Shown here: positions 1 to 14,563 of the stretch, in pieces
Position numbering within the stretch: the first letter of the stretch is position 1
Layout of the letters: every line of letters starts with the position of its first letter
Assembly (NCBI GenBank): GCA_023238725.1
Contig: CM041551.1
Coordinates: 10,529,759-10,593,758 of the forward strand
Direction of reading: 5' to 3'
Length of the DNA stretch: 64,000 nt
DNA from: Scortum barcoo
Taxonomy: Eukaryota > Chordata > Actinopteri > Centrarchiformes > Terapontidae
Made by a program: the position numbers and the translations under genes
The notes under the pieces: generated by a model
What the model saw: the letters and a program-made list of their open reading frames with translations, nothing else
What the model was told of the DNA's origin: nothing
Databases searched by the model: none

Positions 1-3000
1 TCTGTCTCCCTCTCTCTTCGCCTGCTCTCTGTGTGTGTGTTGTTGGTTTTTTTTTTTGTCGCTTTTCTAGTGCGCAAACCCTCTCGAGATTTCCAAGATA
101 AAGACTTACTGTCATCTCTAATGTCCTCCTCTTAATTACATCCTGTCCCGGAGATTGGCCTGTTACTCACCGCTCTGAAAGTGTTTGGTTTTATAGCAGG
201 TGATGCAGACTTTCCAGGTGTCACGCTGACTTTGAGAAGGCGTGTGGGAGCGGGAAATCTCAGAACTCTTTTCAACTAATAGGCTCCCGCTAATCTGTTA
301 TACAGAGCGATTTAATGGACTTGGGATTGAGACGCCCCCCCTCCCCAGCCAAACGCAAGATCTGGAGCTTAGCCAGTCACTTTCTTGCCTCTGTACAATC
401 AACTCCCATGAAGCTTGAAGCCCTCTGTGTCGCATGGCCCGCTCTGCTGTTTCCCCCCCTTAAAAAAAACAAAAAAATAAAATCACAAACACAACAAAGA
501 AACGGCTGAAAAGAATTCCAAATGTCAATTTCTCTGCAAAGGCAAAGCTTATTATAGATCTTACAGTCTGAGGGGATGTCAATAATATCTGCGCCAAAAT
601 ACAATACAGTGCCCAAAGCTTGTTATTGATTAACAGTGGCTCTGTGGTGTCTGACAACTTTATAAGCACAGCACCACACGTTTTTCTGATGGGTAAACTC
701 CGAGATAGAGCAGCAGAGCTATATGGGAATTATTCAAATGAGGCTTATCTGGCCCGCTGTATGCAACAGTAACCCTGGTGAATTTAACAGCAGCCTCTAG
801 TTTAGCTCTCCGGCATGTATAAACTGTCTGTTTGACTGAATGGGGCTGAGGTGGCGGGAGCGTCTCCGGCCTCAAAGTCTGCCATTTTTAATTAGGGAAG
901 TCTATCATTTGGCCGGAGATAACTGTTGTGCTGTGTCGGCCTAACGTAAATTTGTAATTGTAATCAGTTCGGGGAAATGGGACATCCAGGGTGCATTTAT
1001 ACATACAGCAGGCACGCACAACTGTACAGACCGGTAAACACATGAGTACGTTTCACATGTGCTGCTCTCTGTTTCTGTTCTATCCTTATTGTACACCTTC
1101 AATTTAATTACCGCAGCTACTCCGACATGTTTTCCCTTACTGTACCATGCAGAAGAGTGGTCTGAGTATATTATCCTGTAGCGTATATACGAAACAGCAA
1201 GTAACCCGTGATAGCACCCTGTTCATTTGGCTAAGACCTGATGAGCAAATTGGGCATTCACCTTCTACTTAGTGTCATTCAAATGACACTGCCGGCACTG
1301 TTTCTTTTTGTCAGTCTAACAAGGGACAGCGCAAAAGCGGATAAACACTTAGGCTAATGCCTCCTGCCCAGTGGGACTCAAATTAACCTTCTTAGTGATG
1401 CATTGAGCAGTTTGTTGGCCTAAAAAAAAAGAAAAAACACCATTTATTTGTCATTCAAGGCGCCTTGTAGTTCATTAAGCAAGACCCAGTTACAAGAAAG
1501 GGTCGGGCCGACCATGGGCAAATTTGGAGCTGCTCTTTATGCTACATTAGCTGTCTGGGTCTCTGGTGATAGACTGCCTTTATCCCGGCCCTGCACCTGG
1601 AGCCAGTGGGGAAATAATTCCATCAGATGATAGCCCATAAACTACCTGTGGCTGCGTTTTCGTTGAGGTGCCTTTGTTAGTTTGCAATATAGCATGCCAT
1701 TTTAAGCCCCTCACTCTCTCTCCTCCTCCTCCTCTCTCTCTCGCTCCATAAAAAGTACGAGACCATCTTGTGATGTGCAAAATGGGGTAAAGTGTGAAAA
1801 ACATCCAACATGTGGTTGCAGGAAGCTATGTTTGACGCCGAGTGTAAAACTGCTATGTATTTGCCATTTGTGTATCTTCTATTGCAGAGAAGACATCAAA
1901 ATACAGTAGAATGATATTATAATGATCATTTTCATTATTGAATTATCCGCTAATTATTTCCTCTATTAATTTATTCATAATTTGATACATAGTTGGAAAG
2001 AAATAGACAAAAATGCCAATCACAACTTCCAAAAGCTAAAGTTAATCTCATCAAATTGCTCGTTTTGTCCAGTCAACAGCTGAAAAACTAAATATAGTCA
2101 ATTTACTGTCATAGAGGTTGGAAACAGACAAATACTCACACTTAAAAGTTGGAATAAATTTTGGCACTCCTGTTTAAAAAAATGACCTATATACACTATA
2201 CTACATTGTAGGTAACATACATGCAAGTAATGATTATTATGCCAAATTAAACACGCGATACAGAATAGATACACATGTGGATGACTGTGGCTAATCAACA
2301 ATCAGTGAGAGCAGAAATGTTGATGTCATAGTATGAAGAGTAATTGTAATACTGAATAGTAATATTGTAAAAGCACTGAAGCTTCCTGATGCAGGCAGAA
2401 AAATGCAATTAGTGCCTTATTTCATTCTCCTCTCTAAAACACAGTCTACACTTGTAAGACAACACCCAGAAGGTCAAATGTGCTTCGTCATATGTTCTGT
2501 ACAGACGGAGGCAACTCGAGCTACATGACATTCAGGTAAGACATTTAAAATGCAAGGACAAACCATCCAATACTCGGTACACTTGTAAGCGAGATCAGAT
2601 ATTTTTAGACTGGATTTCATTGTCTCCAAACGAGCGCACAGTCAGAACTAAACCCTGGACACCTGTAACGTCAACAAATGTTGCTCACGAGCCAAAATCC
2701 CATTTTTTGAGCTAAACTCCAAAATGTTTGGTTCTGGCACACCCCATCCTTTTGAGGAATTCAAAGTGCTCAATGCTAATTTCACTCTGAACTGCTCCAC
2801 ATTCATCTCTCTCATGTCTCCTCAATGCTGCAACTCATCTGTCAATCACTGTTGCTTTATCCATCCAGCAATTAATCTCAGCCCAAGAGGGGCAGCTGCA
2901 CTGGCTGTGAACCTAAACGTCTGCTGAATTGCTACGCCTGGTCTGCAGATTTCTGCTCTAGTTATAGTGTCAGGGGTAGTTACACGAGAGGGTTGATTTC

Positions 3001-6000
3001 TTTTAGCACTTTTCAGCAGATCTTTTGTCTGTACATTTCCTCTGCATGCCTTTCACTCCGCCCTCCCATCCGTATGATCGGCCACGAAGGAAGCGGTGAC
3101 TTGCTGCTTCACAGGTGTCCTGGATTCGGGCTAACATACCCTCTGCAGTCTGTTCTGTGTACGAAGCCCCAAGCCCCTGGGTTAAACCGACTGTGTAATT
3201 CCTCATTTGACCTCATTAACCACTTGGTGGGGGGGTACCAAAGACACTGTGGAGTGACACTCTGTGGGCCATGACACCCCCGATGGGAGAGTTGATGTCA
3301 TACCGCTACCAAACACAGACTTTTTTTGGGAGTGAGATTGAGGGAGTGAAGACAGAATCATAGCTGACACTGAACCAGCCCTCTAAGAGACCATGATCAG
3401 ATCAGATTCATTTGAAAACAGGAGATGATATTAGATGCTATGAATGTTCTCTGCATTTATTAGAAATGAATCACTGCAACTGATGCAACTGCACTTTAAA
3501 AAAAAACCCAAAAATTGAGCAATAGCGTAAGGATGTGATTAAACTGTGTTCATGAGCTCCAGCATGCCCAGCTGACACCCATTCAGACCAGAATATTCAC
3601 CACCACTTGCTGCAAAGATGTGAGTAGGCCTACATCAGACTTTAGAGTAACAACAACAGTGCTTTGGTTTAGAGAACATGTCTAGATAGCATTTAATTTG
3701 CCAAACTCATTAGTTATTCCTCATTCCCAACAACTTTCCCTCTAGGAATCTAACCGCCGTTGTCCAAGTATGATTTCCTATAGAGCATTCAAGTTATACA
3801 ATGGCTGTATGAGGGTAAATGACATTTTAATAAAATAAAAAGTTTTATAATAATGTAACTGTTATACGAGGGCTAATATCCCACAATACACAGACATAGT
3901 ATCTTTTTAATATTATTTCTAATTTTAATATCTTTTACTTGGATCGTTAGCTGACACGGATTCTGTTTTTATTTTGACCTGAGCTTTGGCCTCAGTCTTA
4001 GTCCATTATATCATTTTAGACATCGTTTTCAGCCAAGTCATGGCGCTTTAGCATTAGCTAGTCATTTCAGCTGACAAAAAACACCAATAATTGACATAAA
4101 TAAGAAACCTTTTGTAAAGTTGTATTGTTGAAAGAACTGAGGGTGAATTTAGCCAACTTTATAACTGAAGACTGCATGGTAGAAAAAGGGAACATTGACC
4201 TTAACAATGGGTTGAGGTCACTCTGTTAAACTGACAAATGCGTTTTGTGTAATTCAATTAACACTCCCTCGCTCGCCATTGTGGAGGAGCCCCACCGTAT
4301 CCTGGCAGGGAGAGGGATCATTTCCGCTGAAATGCCAGGTGGGCTCTGTGTAGTGGTGAGAGATGACCTTTTATATTGGCCCCAATGTTTGAAGACACAG
4401 CCTGGCTGCTGAGATCCTCTCACCCTTAAACATCCCGCTCCATTTCCACGTTGTCAGTTACCTCAGCGTTTGAGCACGGTACATTTCATTCAGTTGAACT
4501 GCAGCTTCAAAAGAAACTGATGTTGCTTTTGAAAATGTCACAGTGAAGTGCACTCACTTTGGGGAGGCAAGTCAGGATTATATAGGAGAGGGAGGTTGTG
4601 AAGAATAAGACCAGATATCTACAATAAAATCCAGTGGGGTTCATTTCTTCCGACACTATAACATACAAACTACATTTTTGACTTTCCAAAGAGAGCTCTC
4701 TCATCTTCCTTACAGGCAGTGCCGGGGTGGAAGCTGTGTGATGTAAAGAAGTCCAAACCTACTCATTGATATGTGAAGTCAAGCCATTGGTGTGTGACAA
4801 ATTCACTTTTCTGGGGCACAGGGCAGCAGTTAATGTCTATAAAGGAAGAAATGATTTTGTCTAGATGGAACTCTGAAGTAACAAAGTTTGAAGTTTGATT
4901 TTGTAGAGAAGAATATTCAAACACATACAGTAAAAAGCGCTGAGTTAAAAAGCCATTTAGCCATCGTTATTATGGATGTTTTCTGTGTTACCTGCGTTGA
5001 TAAAAGTGACTTTCTTTAACACATTGTGCCAGCAAGAATCTTAAATCAGCAGCCAATCTTACTTACATTCTTGTTGGTGTCTTTTACTGTAGTTAACTAT
5101 GCATGTATGTGCACCGAGCGAGCTAAATACACCTCACATAAAGCTGGAGACAGCAGTTGGCTTTTGTGGTTTTACAAAAACTGTATTTACTTGCAAAATG
5201 TGAAACTATTATGGGCTTTATGGATTTTAAACTGTATTAATCCCATCAGCTTTTTGTTGAGGGAAGCTCTGTACTAACTTCTGGGTTGGCCCACAAAAAT
5301 ACATCATCCCTGCAGCACGCTGTTCAGGTGGTATTACATTTCTTTCAAAGCATAATTTTCTGTTGCAAATTAATATTATATTAACACAATTAACCTTTTT
5401 TTTTAGGCGACATGGTTGCACACACAGCTACATTCATTATCTTTTAAAACCTCAGATGTGATGCAATGCTAGTGAATACATAGTGTAAACAGTGGACAGT
5501 TAAGAAAATTTCACAGTGAACATGAACAGTATTTCTAACAAAACAAAAGGACATGACGGCATATGGATTCATGAGTGAATCATAGGCCTGCCCAAATGTT
5601 GCAATATGGCAGCTGAATAATTCATCTCACTATGGGCTCTTGCCACATTGCCCTGATCTCATACCATGTTCACTTTTCATGAACTGCTCGTACAAATGAT
5701 TTTTCTGTGCTCTCTCTTCTGAATTAGCTGATTCTTTTTCAGTGTTCTACAAATAGACGCACATCTGGTGCTTTTGTATGAATAAGCTGTGATCATATGA
5801 AGAAAGATTAATCTCAAAAGACCAAATGAAAGAGATTATGCTAAATTGTTCTTCATGTTTGGTTTAAGATCTCTGTCCTAATTTCACTTTATACCAGCCC
5901 TCTTTTGCGCAGCTGACCTCTACAAGAAGAACAGCCATTATGTCAGTGTGTATTGTCATTATATTAAAATAACTAAGGAAGGCTGGAGGTTTAGATATGT

Positions 6001-6021
6001 GTACCGGTCAACGTTTTAGTC
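1..6021. other. Intergenic, no gene seen
   Basis: All open frames are short and unlike any family I know. The sequence is mostly unique and AT-rich with a few simple-sequence runs (TG near 31, CTC near 1720). Confidence 0.7.
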
Positions 6022-6048
6022 TGCAGGTGTTTTATGAAAGACACCTGC

Positions 6049-6049
<1 letters not shown>
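6022..6049. repeat. Perfect inverted repeat beside the TA array
   Basis: TGCAGGTGT (6022-6030) and ACACCTGCA (6041-6049) flank a 10-nt loop. Each arm holds a CAGGTG E-box core. Confidence 0.7.
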
Positions 6050-6205
<156 letters not shown>

Positions 6206-6398
6206 TATTCTAGTAGTAGAAATGGTTGATAGCACTTTCTGGTTAACAGCATTCACAACCGCTAACGTGGAAGCACATTATCTGCATAATTTGTATGGAC
6301 TAGGTTCTCTGTCAACTTTATTGCATTCTTGCCATTAGGCCCGTTGGTGTTATCTCATCACTGCAGCTCTTACACAAATGCTGGAGCACTAGACAGCA

Positions 6399-6536
6399 GA
6401 GGAGAGGGGGAGGAAGATACTGTAGAGGAGGAAAATAAAGGAGAGGGTAAGTGGGGGAAGGGTAGAGAGTCGAGGAGAGGAGAGGAGAGGAGAGGAAAGG
6501 AAAGAGAGAGAGAGAGAGGAGAGGAGAGGAGAGAGA
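6399..6536. repeat. Polypurine GGAGA-rich tract
   Basis: Almost pure A/G on the plus strand over about 135 bases, with tandem GGAGA and GA units (6474-6536). Such homopurine tracts can adopt triplex (H-DNA) structure. Confidence 0.85.
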
Positions 6537-7854
6537 TGATAAATGATGACTGTAGAGAAGATGGCCAAGGTGGTTAGTGAAATTAACAGAGGCTTAGCCA
6601 GCAGCAGACCACAGGGAGTAGAAGGCGCTTCACACTCCCATACCGTCTCAGATCCAACTTGTGTGCGTGTGGTGTGTGTGTGTGTGTGTGTTCGGACACG
6701 CGTTTGTGTGAATACCCAGTCGACTGCCAGTAAAGTTTTGCAGCGAACAGAAAAATAGGCTCAACACAGTGTTTATAATTGTCAGCCACCTGCGATTTTG
6801 ATGGCTGAATTTTGACAACTGTCACTGGTATATTTTGTTGAAAGGTGTGCTCGGTAGGTGTGCTCATTGTCCCCCATCTTGATGAAAACGCCTATGGTGT
6901 GTACATGAGTGCATACGTGTGCATGTGCACAAACACACAGTACACGTAAGGGTGGGGTTTGGGGCTTTTGAAAATACGGTCACCTCACACTTGAAATTTT
7001 CTTCATACCATGCAAAAATAGGGAGGTTAAAGCTGTGGATTAAATACAAGGCAAAAAGTGGAAGCAGATCCATGTGGAAGAAGTGAAAATAAAAGAGCAT
7101 CATTGTTTTTGTATCTTATATCATCATTTATTTCATCTTTCTGTTTTTTACTGACCTTTAACAAACACCATTTCCCATAAGCCCTGGACCTTCACGGTTC
7201 AGCAGAGGAGGTGAATCTAAGGGCGAATATAAAATATTTTGGACAGCAGTTTACAACTAAAATGTTGTTTTAAAAAAAGGCTTTGGAAGATGGTGTTTGT
7301 GAGCTTTATGGACAGACAGACAGACAGACTAAACGAAGCTACGATGACATGCCTACCTGCACTACTGACCTGAGAAATGTTTTAGCTGATGTAGTTTTTT
7401 TTCTGGGCTTACACATTGGTTGTTATTTAACTGTGAAAATTACAAATATTTCACTTTCGGTGAGTGCTGAGGCCAGTTTGTCTTGTCTTGTTTGGAATTA
7501 AGGCACTGAACAATGTCATACAGTAGATGTCCCAATCCTGAAGGTAATGTGGTTAGGAAATAATGTAGTTAGCTGATGATATGCTGCTTAGCTTTGAGAG
7601 TAATACTATGTAAGAGGAAATAAGATTAGAATTACTGCTGTCAGTGGTGCGCTATCAAGTAGGGAGCTAAAGCAGCTTACATAAGAGCAGATAAACACAC
7701 AGTAGAACACTTTACTCATGTATTTTTTGGTTTGGAAAGCCTAAAGCCCTACAGCACAGTATGTATATCTTTATACAGTGGACAGATTTTGCTTTTTCAT
7801 TTAAGGACTCTAAAGTAAAAACTGCACTTCTCTCTGTGAGGTGTCATCGCACCG

Positions 7855-8045
7855 ACATTTCAAATCAATTGAAATAATCAACAAATCGGGATGGACAAAC
7901 AATCAATGGGGACATAAATCCCTTTTAGCCGCCCTCTGGAAAATCAATGATTTTAATTGTGCTGCGAGACACATAATTCTGCCGTTTTAATCAATCGCTC
8001 CGGCCTTCAACAAAAGCTCATCATGAAAGCATCTGAACCCCCACA
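7855..8045. promoter_or_regulatory. Candidate conserved non-coding element (onecut/homeodomain motifs)
   Basis: A unique, low-repeat block with repeated ATCAAT words and a 15-bp palindrome AAAATCAATGATTTT (7940-7954) of onecut/CUX type, then TTTTAATCAATCGC. No ORF. Enhancer function is inferred only from motif density. Confidence 0.3.
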
Positions 8046-11000
8046 GACCGGAGGAGGGATAGTGCTGTGTCAGTAACAGATAAGATTTTTTGCTCGCTAA
8101 TAGAAGGCATTAATTACTCAGGGGCTGCTCTGATGTTAGAACAAAACGTTTATGTTGTAAATCCGGCACATCAGACAACTAATGACCATCTGAGCAGTTG
8201 AGTGTAAAACATTTGCAATTATGTTTTTAATATAAGAAGGAAACGCTGTTTTCCTAACAATAAAAAAATGAATATATGAATGAATATAAACTACAAAAAC
8301 ATAGATTTCAAATGAAAAACGCCTTTGAGTGATTTAAACTGACTGAACGTGCAAAGACGAGTCTGTACTGTATCACTCAATCAAGTGATACAGATCTGAC
8401 CGAAGCCCCTTACAGAGGCAGCATTACTGCACTGTATGTTTATGTACACAATAAACCCCTACAGATGTGAGGAAATAGAAATGGTGACTTTACACAAATG
8501 TCCTCTCATCCTCGCTGATTATCATATTACTCCAGCCTTTCCTCTGCTTTGGATTTTCACAGCAGAATGCATTAACCCAATGCCCCGGTGCTGCGCGTAA
8601 CAGTGAATTCAGCACTCATGAGCGCAATACAGCGTGAGGTGTTTACTATTCCACTTTGATTTAAGGGCTGGCCCTAAACGAATGTAAAAGGTTATGTGTT
8701 AATTGCTGATTTGCTGTTTCTCTGTCCTTCATATTGACAGGAGACAGCGGCGGTGGCCTTGGTGGTCCCTGGCGCTGCCTGTCTGTAATGAATTGGCATC
8801 ACTTCAGACTTCAGTTGAGCACTGATAGATAGGTCAGGCCACAAACCTGCACGTGCTGCTGGGGACTCTTATTATTTATCATTTGGAGGCACACAGTCAG
8901 AAGTTTTAATTAAATGTTTAGGCGTAGGCAAACAACCCGTTTACTGCTTAATTCATCGCCTCCAGTGGTGTGGTGCGGGCGCAGGGAGGGAACAAGCTCA
9001 TAACGCTGTCAGCTGCCACTCCTGGCCTGGCTGCTCGCAGTCACTGGCTCCGGCGTTGGCGGCAGGTACGCCAGGACACAATAAAACATGTGGAAATAAA
9101 CCCAGGCATAAAAGACAGACAGGTGCGCACACACACAATATCTCACCATGACCTCACAAAATATTGTGGCCCACAATAGCTTTTTTTTTTTTTTTTACTA
9201 AAAGCTGCGGTACAGTTTGGAGGCCTTTTTGATATTTTGCCACAACAAAAGTGAGTCTGCAGGAAAAATAATCAGATCATCATAAAATGCGACTGGTTAC
9301 AAAAATAAAAATTAAGGTTTTAGTGCAGAATGTTATATTTTTATTGGCCCTAAATTGAATCAAACCTTCAATATGAGGTATTTCCTCTTTCCAGACCTTC
9401 TCCCAATAAGCTCCATACATGAGATGGGGACTTTCAGATATTATAGTAAAAAGTAGAAGTGCAGCTGTAGGCTAACATCTAGTTTTAAGACATCCTCATT
9501 GATGGAGCTCAGTGTGAGTAATACGCAGTGTGGAAATGCCCCCTGATAAGGCCACTTCAGGGGTATATAGAAGTTGACAAAATGCAGCACGGTGGATTGG
9601 TCGAGCTCCTGGTGGATGATTTTTCACCTGTGCTTGTAACGGTGGTTCTGAATTCTTTACAAAATGGGCAATAATTGTTCAAATCCAATTTCTTGCAGGA
9701 ACATTGCTGGGATGGTACAGAGTCTTCCAAATAATGCTCAAATTCTGAGAAACAGATGAAGACTCGATAACACTAGAACGGTTGTAATGACGCCACTAAA
9801 AGGAAACGCAGACTGAGAGAGAAAGCGAGAGAAATGTGCCGACAATTTTCTTGCACTTTATGCTGCTATATTACATTTGATTTTCAGATTTTATGCATTA
9901 CTTTGAAAGCGCAGCACACTCAGGGCTTGGGCAAAAATTCATGATAATTTTTCACTTCAGACATGTCAGACCGTCCGCAGCCTCTCTCCAACATGCAGGT
10001 TAAGTTGCAGACCAAAGGAGAGCAGACCTTATTTAGCTACAGAAGGAGCCTGGGTCCATTTCCGGGCTCGAATATGTTTATTCAGTTCTGGAGACTCTTT
10101 GGCTGTAATCAGCTTGCATAAATCTCTTTGATGATAGCCACTAGAACATCTGCTGGAGCAATAAAAAAAATCCAAGGAGGCAATAAAATGTCTGGGTGAA
10201 CATATGCTAATGGAAATGTGAGTTGTTCGGAAAAGTTTGTTCCAAAGTAATTGCCACGATATGATTACGTTATTTATGAATTTATATCATGAACGTATTG
10301 GGTGTAACAAAGCTGATGTTGTGTGATGATTAGCCCAAAGTGCGAAGGGGGGGGTTCAGGTTTGTTGGAGTTTCGGAGTGCTGAGCCAGCTTTGTCCTTC
10401 ACCAAGTCTTTTTTTCTCTCCCTCCCTTCGTCTTTCCTCCAGTGCCTCCCGTTCCTTTCTCTACCTTTGTACAGTCACACACACACGCACAAGTTCACAG
10501 TAGGCTGCAAGATGGATGACTGCGCGGTCTTTACCTTTACCTGCAAAATCAGGGTTAAAAGGTACAATAATACATCAGAGGTGCGTGTTTGTCTGTGAGT
10601 TAGTTCAGTGTGTATCCTTATCAGCGCTGCACAAGCCACTTGAAAGCTAAAATCAACTACTCATGCCATATTACTCAGAGAAAAAAGCCATTAGGTGACT
10701 TTATAAATTACATCAAAAAGTAATTAGTAATTAGTGGCATACTTTCTTTTGTTGGAGCAATAAACGTTTTTTTCTAAAGGTGATCTATATATAAGACATT
10801 GAGTGTCAGTAGATGTTGTGCTAAAACAAAGCATCTTAGACCAAAACAAATGGCACAAATGGAACAACACAACAGAAATCAAAACTGTCTATAAATAAAT
10901 AGCACTAATTAATATTTGACTTGAGTCAAACATTTACACGTGTCGCATGGTTTTGCAGGGTCTTGCACTGGAGGGACCGGGCAGTGGGAAAAGCAAAGGG

Positions 11001-13576
11001 ACAGAGCCCCTCCCTTACCAACAGACAGCTGCTGAGCGTTGGGGAACTTTGGAGGAAAGAGCTGAGGGCAGAGCCAGAGCTTCTGGAGTAATAAACATCT
11101 GGAGTCATGCTGGATTTTGCTCTGTTTCAGAGCTATTTACTGACAGGAGGAGAGCTCAGAGTTTGTTTTTTAAAATTTTCTGGATTAAAAATTGGATTTA
11201 TCTCCACTCTCTTGCTTCTCACTGTGTCTGCAGCAGCAAGCCGCGGAGGAGCCGACCTCCACTGTGGGGTGTTATAATGTAATTAGTTTCTTTTCGTCCA
11301 TATTTACTGGTGAATGGAGGGGAAATGTGTAGGAGGGAGGGGAAAAAGACTGGAGGAAAATAACAGAAAGAGGTGGAGGCTGACAAGCTTCAAACTGCCC
11401 TCTGCCATCTCGCTTTTACAATGCTGTTTGTGAGCTGCTCTCTTATCCTCCTTATAAATGTAGTGCGGACTTACATGCACTAACACGCATGTGCAGCTGT
11501 CCCAGCTTAAACACAAAGAAGTTTGAATCACAACTCACCAGAGGGAGTGATCAGGACGCCTTTACTTCACTATATCTTTACACATCAAATAGTTGTTTGC
11601 TGCATTTTTAACACTGAATGTCACATGTAGGACCTTTGCTAATGCTGAAAGCATTAGAGTGGAAGAATTTATTTTGAGTAAGCTTAATCTCACGCTACGT
11701 ATTACTGAAAAAAGTGATCACTAACTGTAATGTTACCCTTATTTTAGTCTGTGTAGATGTTTTTTTATGACTGGACCACACTAAAGGCCTTGCTTGTCAC
11801 TCTGAAACATACAAGCAGAAAAGAGCATTGTCTCCCACTGTATGCTGAAAAAAGTACACCTCATACGATTACAGTTTAATTTGGGCCGAACATGACAAGT
11901 TAAGTCAAACATTATGACACTGTCTAAACGCTGGTCTATGAGATGTCTCCCTGCCTGCCTCAACGTGTCCTCTGCGTCTCAGCACAGAGCAAAAAACAGC
12001 ATCTAAAGCAGCATCATGTTCTCTGTCAACCACATGAGAAGAACTGCGGGGGCCGTTCACATTCAAAGCATTTCGCTTTGTTACCAATATGACTTTGCCA
12101 ATTGGGTCAATGCTGGAGACTGTGCACACGGGTGTGCGCCTCAGTCTTGGAGCCTCACTCATGTCTAATTAAGTCCAAACAGTTTGGTAGTCACATTCCT
12201 ACATGTTCCCGAGTTAAGGGAGCCTCTACTATTACAACATGAGGCGATAGACACAGGCGGGCTTGGTTGTGATTGACGGAGAGCCAGAGTGAAGCAGAAA
12301 AAACGACAGATTTGTTATTTTTGGAAAAGGTTGAGAGGGTATGCATTTAGATCGATTTCACAACTGAGGAAGCTGTTCCCAAATCATCCAGTCCTCTTGT
12401 CATGTGTCAGGCCGAGTTAATTGCGTGAGAGTGGTGTGGATGGGTGTCTGTGACTGGATAATTGATCCATTTTGTGGGTGTGAAAGCCACCCGCAGAGCA
12501 GGGGCGAAGATACGGCTTCAGAAAGCATGCACAATGCTGTAATCTCCCCCTCTGCTAGCCACGGTCCTCCGCCGAGCTGTGGAATTTCTGCCGTGTAGCA
12601 GCAGAAGCCCTGCTGAGGGCTGAGGAACAATTTGGATGCCTTGCTTTCAATTTCAGCCTGAGCTCTCTCAAGGGAACTGCAAGTGCATCTTCGTACGAGG
12701 CCCCTACTCAAAAAAAAAAAATTACATAAACTAAAATAAGAGCTTGTTCCATCGTTAACTAATCCAGCACAATTCACGGTTATGCAAACATGGCGTGTAA
12801 ACTGCGCAGTAAGTTTCTGTCTTGTGTGAATTATTAATTCGTTTTGTACTCCACAAACACAATGCAGTCACCTCCAGAGAGAGAGAGAGAGAGAGCAATA
12901 GAGACAAAAGTACAGAGGGAGGTTTTGCAGCTTTTGTGTTTGGGCTTTGTGTGTGAATGAAAATGTGTCGGAGGGAAAGACGTGGGCAGATAAATAATTG
13001 TGTGTGCACAGAGCACAAAGCGTGTGATGTGCATGTGAGCTGCGGCGGTGTTTTCCTGGAGAGCCGTAGACACCGGTGTGATTGATGGTTGATTAGGGAG
13101 GCAGGAAGGGAGACTTCAGATTACCCCCCCACACACACACACACTCGGTGACAGTGCGCTAGGCAGCCTCCCAGGTCGATGTCCGGGTGCCAGCGTTGGA
13201 GGAGTAACAGCATGAGAACCTTGTGTACCGAAAAACCAAAATTACCCATTTGATCCGGCAATTGACGTTACAATTTTCCCTGGGCATGTTCATTTCTTGT
13301 GTATTTCAGCAATTTTATCTCAGCGAGCCATAAATCTGCTTATCTGCGTGGATCGCTCTTGCATTATGCAGCACACAGATGTGACTGTTTATTTTCGTAA
13401 AATGCCTCTGTCATTCTTATTTACGTGCTGCTGTGGCATTTTATCTGTGATGGCACATGTGCCGCGCCGACCTACGCACCACCACCTCAAATCTCCACCA
13501 ACATGCTGATTCACTCAAGGGGTTCCTCAGATTGATTCAAACTTATCCAGCCTCAGTGGTGTGTGTTTTTGCCACT

Positions 13577-13651
13577 TGTGTGTGTATGTGTATGTGTGTG
13601 TGTGTGTGTGAAGAGAGAGAAATGAATGTGTGCGTGTGTGTGTGTGTGCGT
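13577..13651. repeat. Interrupted TG microsatellite
   Basis: TG runs broken by a GAGAGAGA segment and GTGTGCG variants. Confidence 0.9.
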
Positions 13652-13954
13652 ATCTGAGCCCATTTCTCTGCACGGCAGTCTCAAGGCCACATCATTAGAG
13701 TAAGAGGGCTGTAATTAGTGAGTCCATGCATATTAAACAGCACCCCGCATCTCCAGACCCGGCAGCCTTGGAAAAACAGCACTCTGCTGTCACTTGCAGC
13801 CAATAAGCCACTGTTAATGTCCAGAAGGCAGCACATATTACCCACAGAGCACTGAGGGTGAATAGCCCCAAAGCCAGTTGTCAGGGATTCTTCCTTTAGT
13901 CCATCACCTTTTGTTGTGTGATGTGAAATATCTGACTATATTGTAGTGACATTA

Positions 13955-13976
13955 AAAGAAGAAGAAGAAGAAGAAG
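13955..13976. repeat. (AAG)n microsatellite
   Basis: Seven consecutive GAA/AAG units. Confidence 0.9.
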
Positions 13977-14134
13977 TCCTCAGATAGCTCGCATTAGAAC
14001 TGAAGAAGAGATGCGACTGCTGAAACAGCAATCAGGAGTCTGTGTGTCAAGTAATGACAGAGGTGTGTCCATCTGTGCTGTGGTTTTCTGGCTCCGGCTG
14101 CACTTGCCACAATGGAGAGGAAATGAAGAGGCTC

Positions 14135-14228
14135 CACTTTTGACTTGATTCCTTTCAAATAACAAGGTGACAAACTAACGTCACTTTTGACTTGATGCCT
14201 TTCAAACAACCAGGTGACAAACTAGCAT
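14135..14228. repeat. 47-bp tandem duplication
   Basis: Two adjacent copies start CACTTTTGACTTGAT (14135 and 14182), continue through CCTTTCAAA and GGTGACAAACTA, and differ at a few positions. Confidence 0.85.
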
Positions 14229-14505
14229 CATTTAAAGGTCCTTGGAGACAATGGCAAGATAAAAAATGCTTGGGCACTATACTTATGGCCATGTGGCAGA
14301 GAAATTAATGCTGAAATTGAGCCGTTGAGTGCTCCCTCTTGCAGACGTTTATGTTCGAGTGTCCCCAGCCTCACTTCCTTCCCATATTTATTACCTCTGC
14401 AGACCTCCGTGTTGAGTGAAACAGCCAAACAATCAAACTCAAATTATTGGGGCCAAAGGATCTTGAGTGGGGGCACTTGTAATTTACAAGCATGTGTGCA
14501 CATAT

Positions 14506-14563
14506 AACACATGCACACACACACATGCATGCGCACACTCACTCTCTCTCACACACACACACA
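14506..14563. repeat. CA/CT microsatellite
   Basis: ACACAC units interleaved with GCATGCGC and CTCTCT runs. Confidence 0.85.

Noticed and set aside
9675..9690. B-box-like GTTCAAATCC, considered as a tRNA gene
   Set aside because: No A-box or cloverleaf could be drawn around it.
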